Below, piece after piece: positions 22,601 to 24,211 of a stretch of DNA of 24,211 nt. This stretch comes from Acephala macrosclerotiorum (lineage: Eukaryota > Ascomycota > Leotiomycetes > Helotiales > Mollisiaceae). Position 1 is the first letter of the stretch, and each line of letters begins with the position of its first letter. Location: NCBI GenBank assembly GCA_014904845.1, contig MU119718.1, forward strand, positions 1-24,211, given 5' to 3'. Below the pieces are notes generated by a model. The model was not told the origin of the DNA. It saw only the letters and a list, made by a program, of their open reading frames with translations, and made no database searches. A program made the translations under genes and the position numbers.

Positions 22601-24211
22601 ATTCGTTAAATAATTTTAAAAAATTAAATAATAATTTTAAATTTTATTATTCGTATATTAAATAAATTTTTTTTTTATTAATTTAATAAAAATTATATAA
22701 TTTTAATAATAATTAAATAAAAAACGTTTAAAAATTTATATAATAATATAATATTTATATTTTTATAATTAAATTTTAATTAAAATTTTTACGTTATATT
22801 ATTATTTAAAATTTTTATAATTTATTTTAATATTAATAATAAAATAATATATAAAAATTAAATAATTATATTTTTTCGATATTAAATTATTAAAATTTTA
22901 TTTATTTTAATATTATAAAAAAATAATAAAATATAAAATAAAAACTTTTTATATATTAAAAAATACGTAATTAATATTATTTTCAAAATTAATTATTTAT
23001 AAAATTTTTTAAAAAAAAAATTAAAAAAAAAATTGATTTTAAATAAAAAATTTAAAATTTGAAATTTTTTAATTTATTATTATTTTTTTAATATTTTTAT
23101 TAATATTAAATTTTTTTATAATTTTTTTTTTAAAAAAATTTAATAAAAAAATAAAAAATAAACAAATTTTAAATTTAAATTTATTATTAAAAATAATTAA
23201 ATATTTTTAATTATTTTTTATAAACGTTATTAATTTTTTAATTTCGTATTTAAAAAAAAATTTATTAATAAAAAAATTTTTTATTTTTTTTTATTTTAAA
23301 ATATTAAAAAATTAATTTAATTTAAATTATAATTTATTTTTATTAATAAATATATAAATATTTATTATTAAACAAATTTTAATAATTTAATTATTAAAAA
23401 TTTCATATAATAAATTATATTAAAAATTATATTAATTTTTTTAAATTAAAAATTATTAAAAAAATTTATTATTAAAAATTTTTAAAATTATTAACGTAAA
23501 TTTAATTAATAAAAATTAAAATTTTATAAACGTATAATTTTAATTTTTAATTTTTTTTTTATAATATTTAATTAAAATTCGATTTTTAATATTAAAAAAA
23601 AATTTAATTATTTTTATTATTTTAATAAAATTTAAAAAATTAAAAAATTTTTTTTTTAAAAAATTAATAAAATAATAATTATAATTTAAAATTTATTTAT
23701 AAAAATTAAACGAAAAAACTTTTTTTTTTTTTCGTTTATTCAAAAAAATTTTATAAAATAAAAATAAAAATAATAAAAATTCGTAAAAATTAAAATTGAT
23801 TTTTTATTAATATTTTTTATTTATAATAAAAAACGATAAAAATATTTATAAATTAAAAATAAATATTAAAATAAATTTAAATAAATAAATTTTTTTTTAA
23901 TATATAATTCGTAAATTTTAAATAATTATATTTTTATAATTTTAATTTATTTTTTATTATTTTTAAAATATAAATTAAAGTTTTTATAAAACGTTATATA
24001 ATAAATTCGATAAAATTTTTTAATAAACAAATATTTATAAATATTATAAATAATATTTAATTTTTAAATATTATTTATATTATATATATAATTAATTATT
24101 AAATAAATATTATTTAATTGAAATTAATAAATTAATTAAAATAAAATAATAATAATTTTATATTTTTTTAATATAAATATAAATATATTATAATATTTTT
24201 TATTATTAATA
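16691..24211. repeat. Second hypermutated AT block (RIP-like), over 7.5 kb, runs off the window
   Basis: More than 7.5 kb are almost only A and T. Hand counts give about 7% GC at 19201-19860 and about 3% at 23221-23760. There is no open frame of note, and no recognisable transposon or rRNA remnant. Surviving cytosines are mostly in CpG: 16 of 23 plus-strand C in the first sample and 7 of 11 in the second. In fungi such blocks are usually transposon graveyards, subtelomeres or centromeric DNA, kept as heterochromatin. Which one applies cannot be told because the block continues beyond position 24211. Confidence 0.85.

Noticed and set aside
16691..24211. Mitochondrial DNA or a contaminating AT-rich genome as the source of the large AT block
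   Set aside because: No tRNA, rRNA or respiratory-chain reading frame is present. The block joins ordinary nuclear genes, and the CpG retention matches the smaller internal block.

Overview
This window looks like nuclear DNA of a filamentous ascomycete (Pezizomycotina). The genes have short introns of about 45 to 140 bases with GT-AG ends and CTAAC/CTGAC-like branch sites. The families are typical of moulds: a Pth11-like rhodopsin-domain membrane protein, a GABA/choline-type permease, a four-pass membrane protein and GNAT acetyltransferases. Extremely AT-rich blocks lie beside GC-normal gene DNA, a two-compartment layout associated with repeat-induced point mutation (RIP). I cannot name the species. 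A leotiomycete is only a guess.

Layout. Positions 1-1067 hold no gene I can support. A long 11-exon minus-strand gene (1068-4091) encodes an 829-residue protein with an HExxH metallopeptidase-like motif and an acidic Ser/Gly-rich tail. Upstream of it on the same strand is a four-exon seven-helix rhodopsin-domain protein (4352-5568). About 1 kb of shared intergenic DNA separates this from a divergent plus-strand six-exon permease of the amino acid/GABA/choline type (6547-8385). Next come a single-exon, mostly disordered protein with four spaced RDK repeats and a short Cys/His-containing C-terminal block (8657-9718), and a three-exon minus-strand four-helix membrane protein (10062-11142).

From about 12.6 kb the DNA changes character. 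A 1.2 kb AT block (about 12590-13790) is followed by a 2.9 kb GC-normal island holding two tandem GNAT acetyltransferase paralogues (14403-15137 with one intron, 15420-16193 with none). A second AT block then runs from about 16690 to the window end without a gene. In both AT blocks the few surviving cytosines are mostly in CpG, while CpA, CpT and CpC are nearly gone. This CpG-sparing hypermutation is the most striking signal in the window.

Functionally these look like independent accessory or housekeeping genes: a candidate receptor beside a transporter, a candidate peptidase and a small GNAT pair. I see no backbone biosynthetic enzyme, no intact transposase and no RNA gene. All spliced models were built by hand from reading frame, splice sites and family patterns, and no database search was run.
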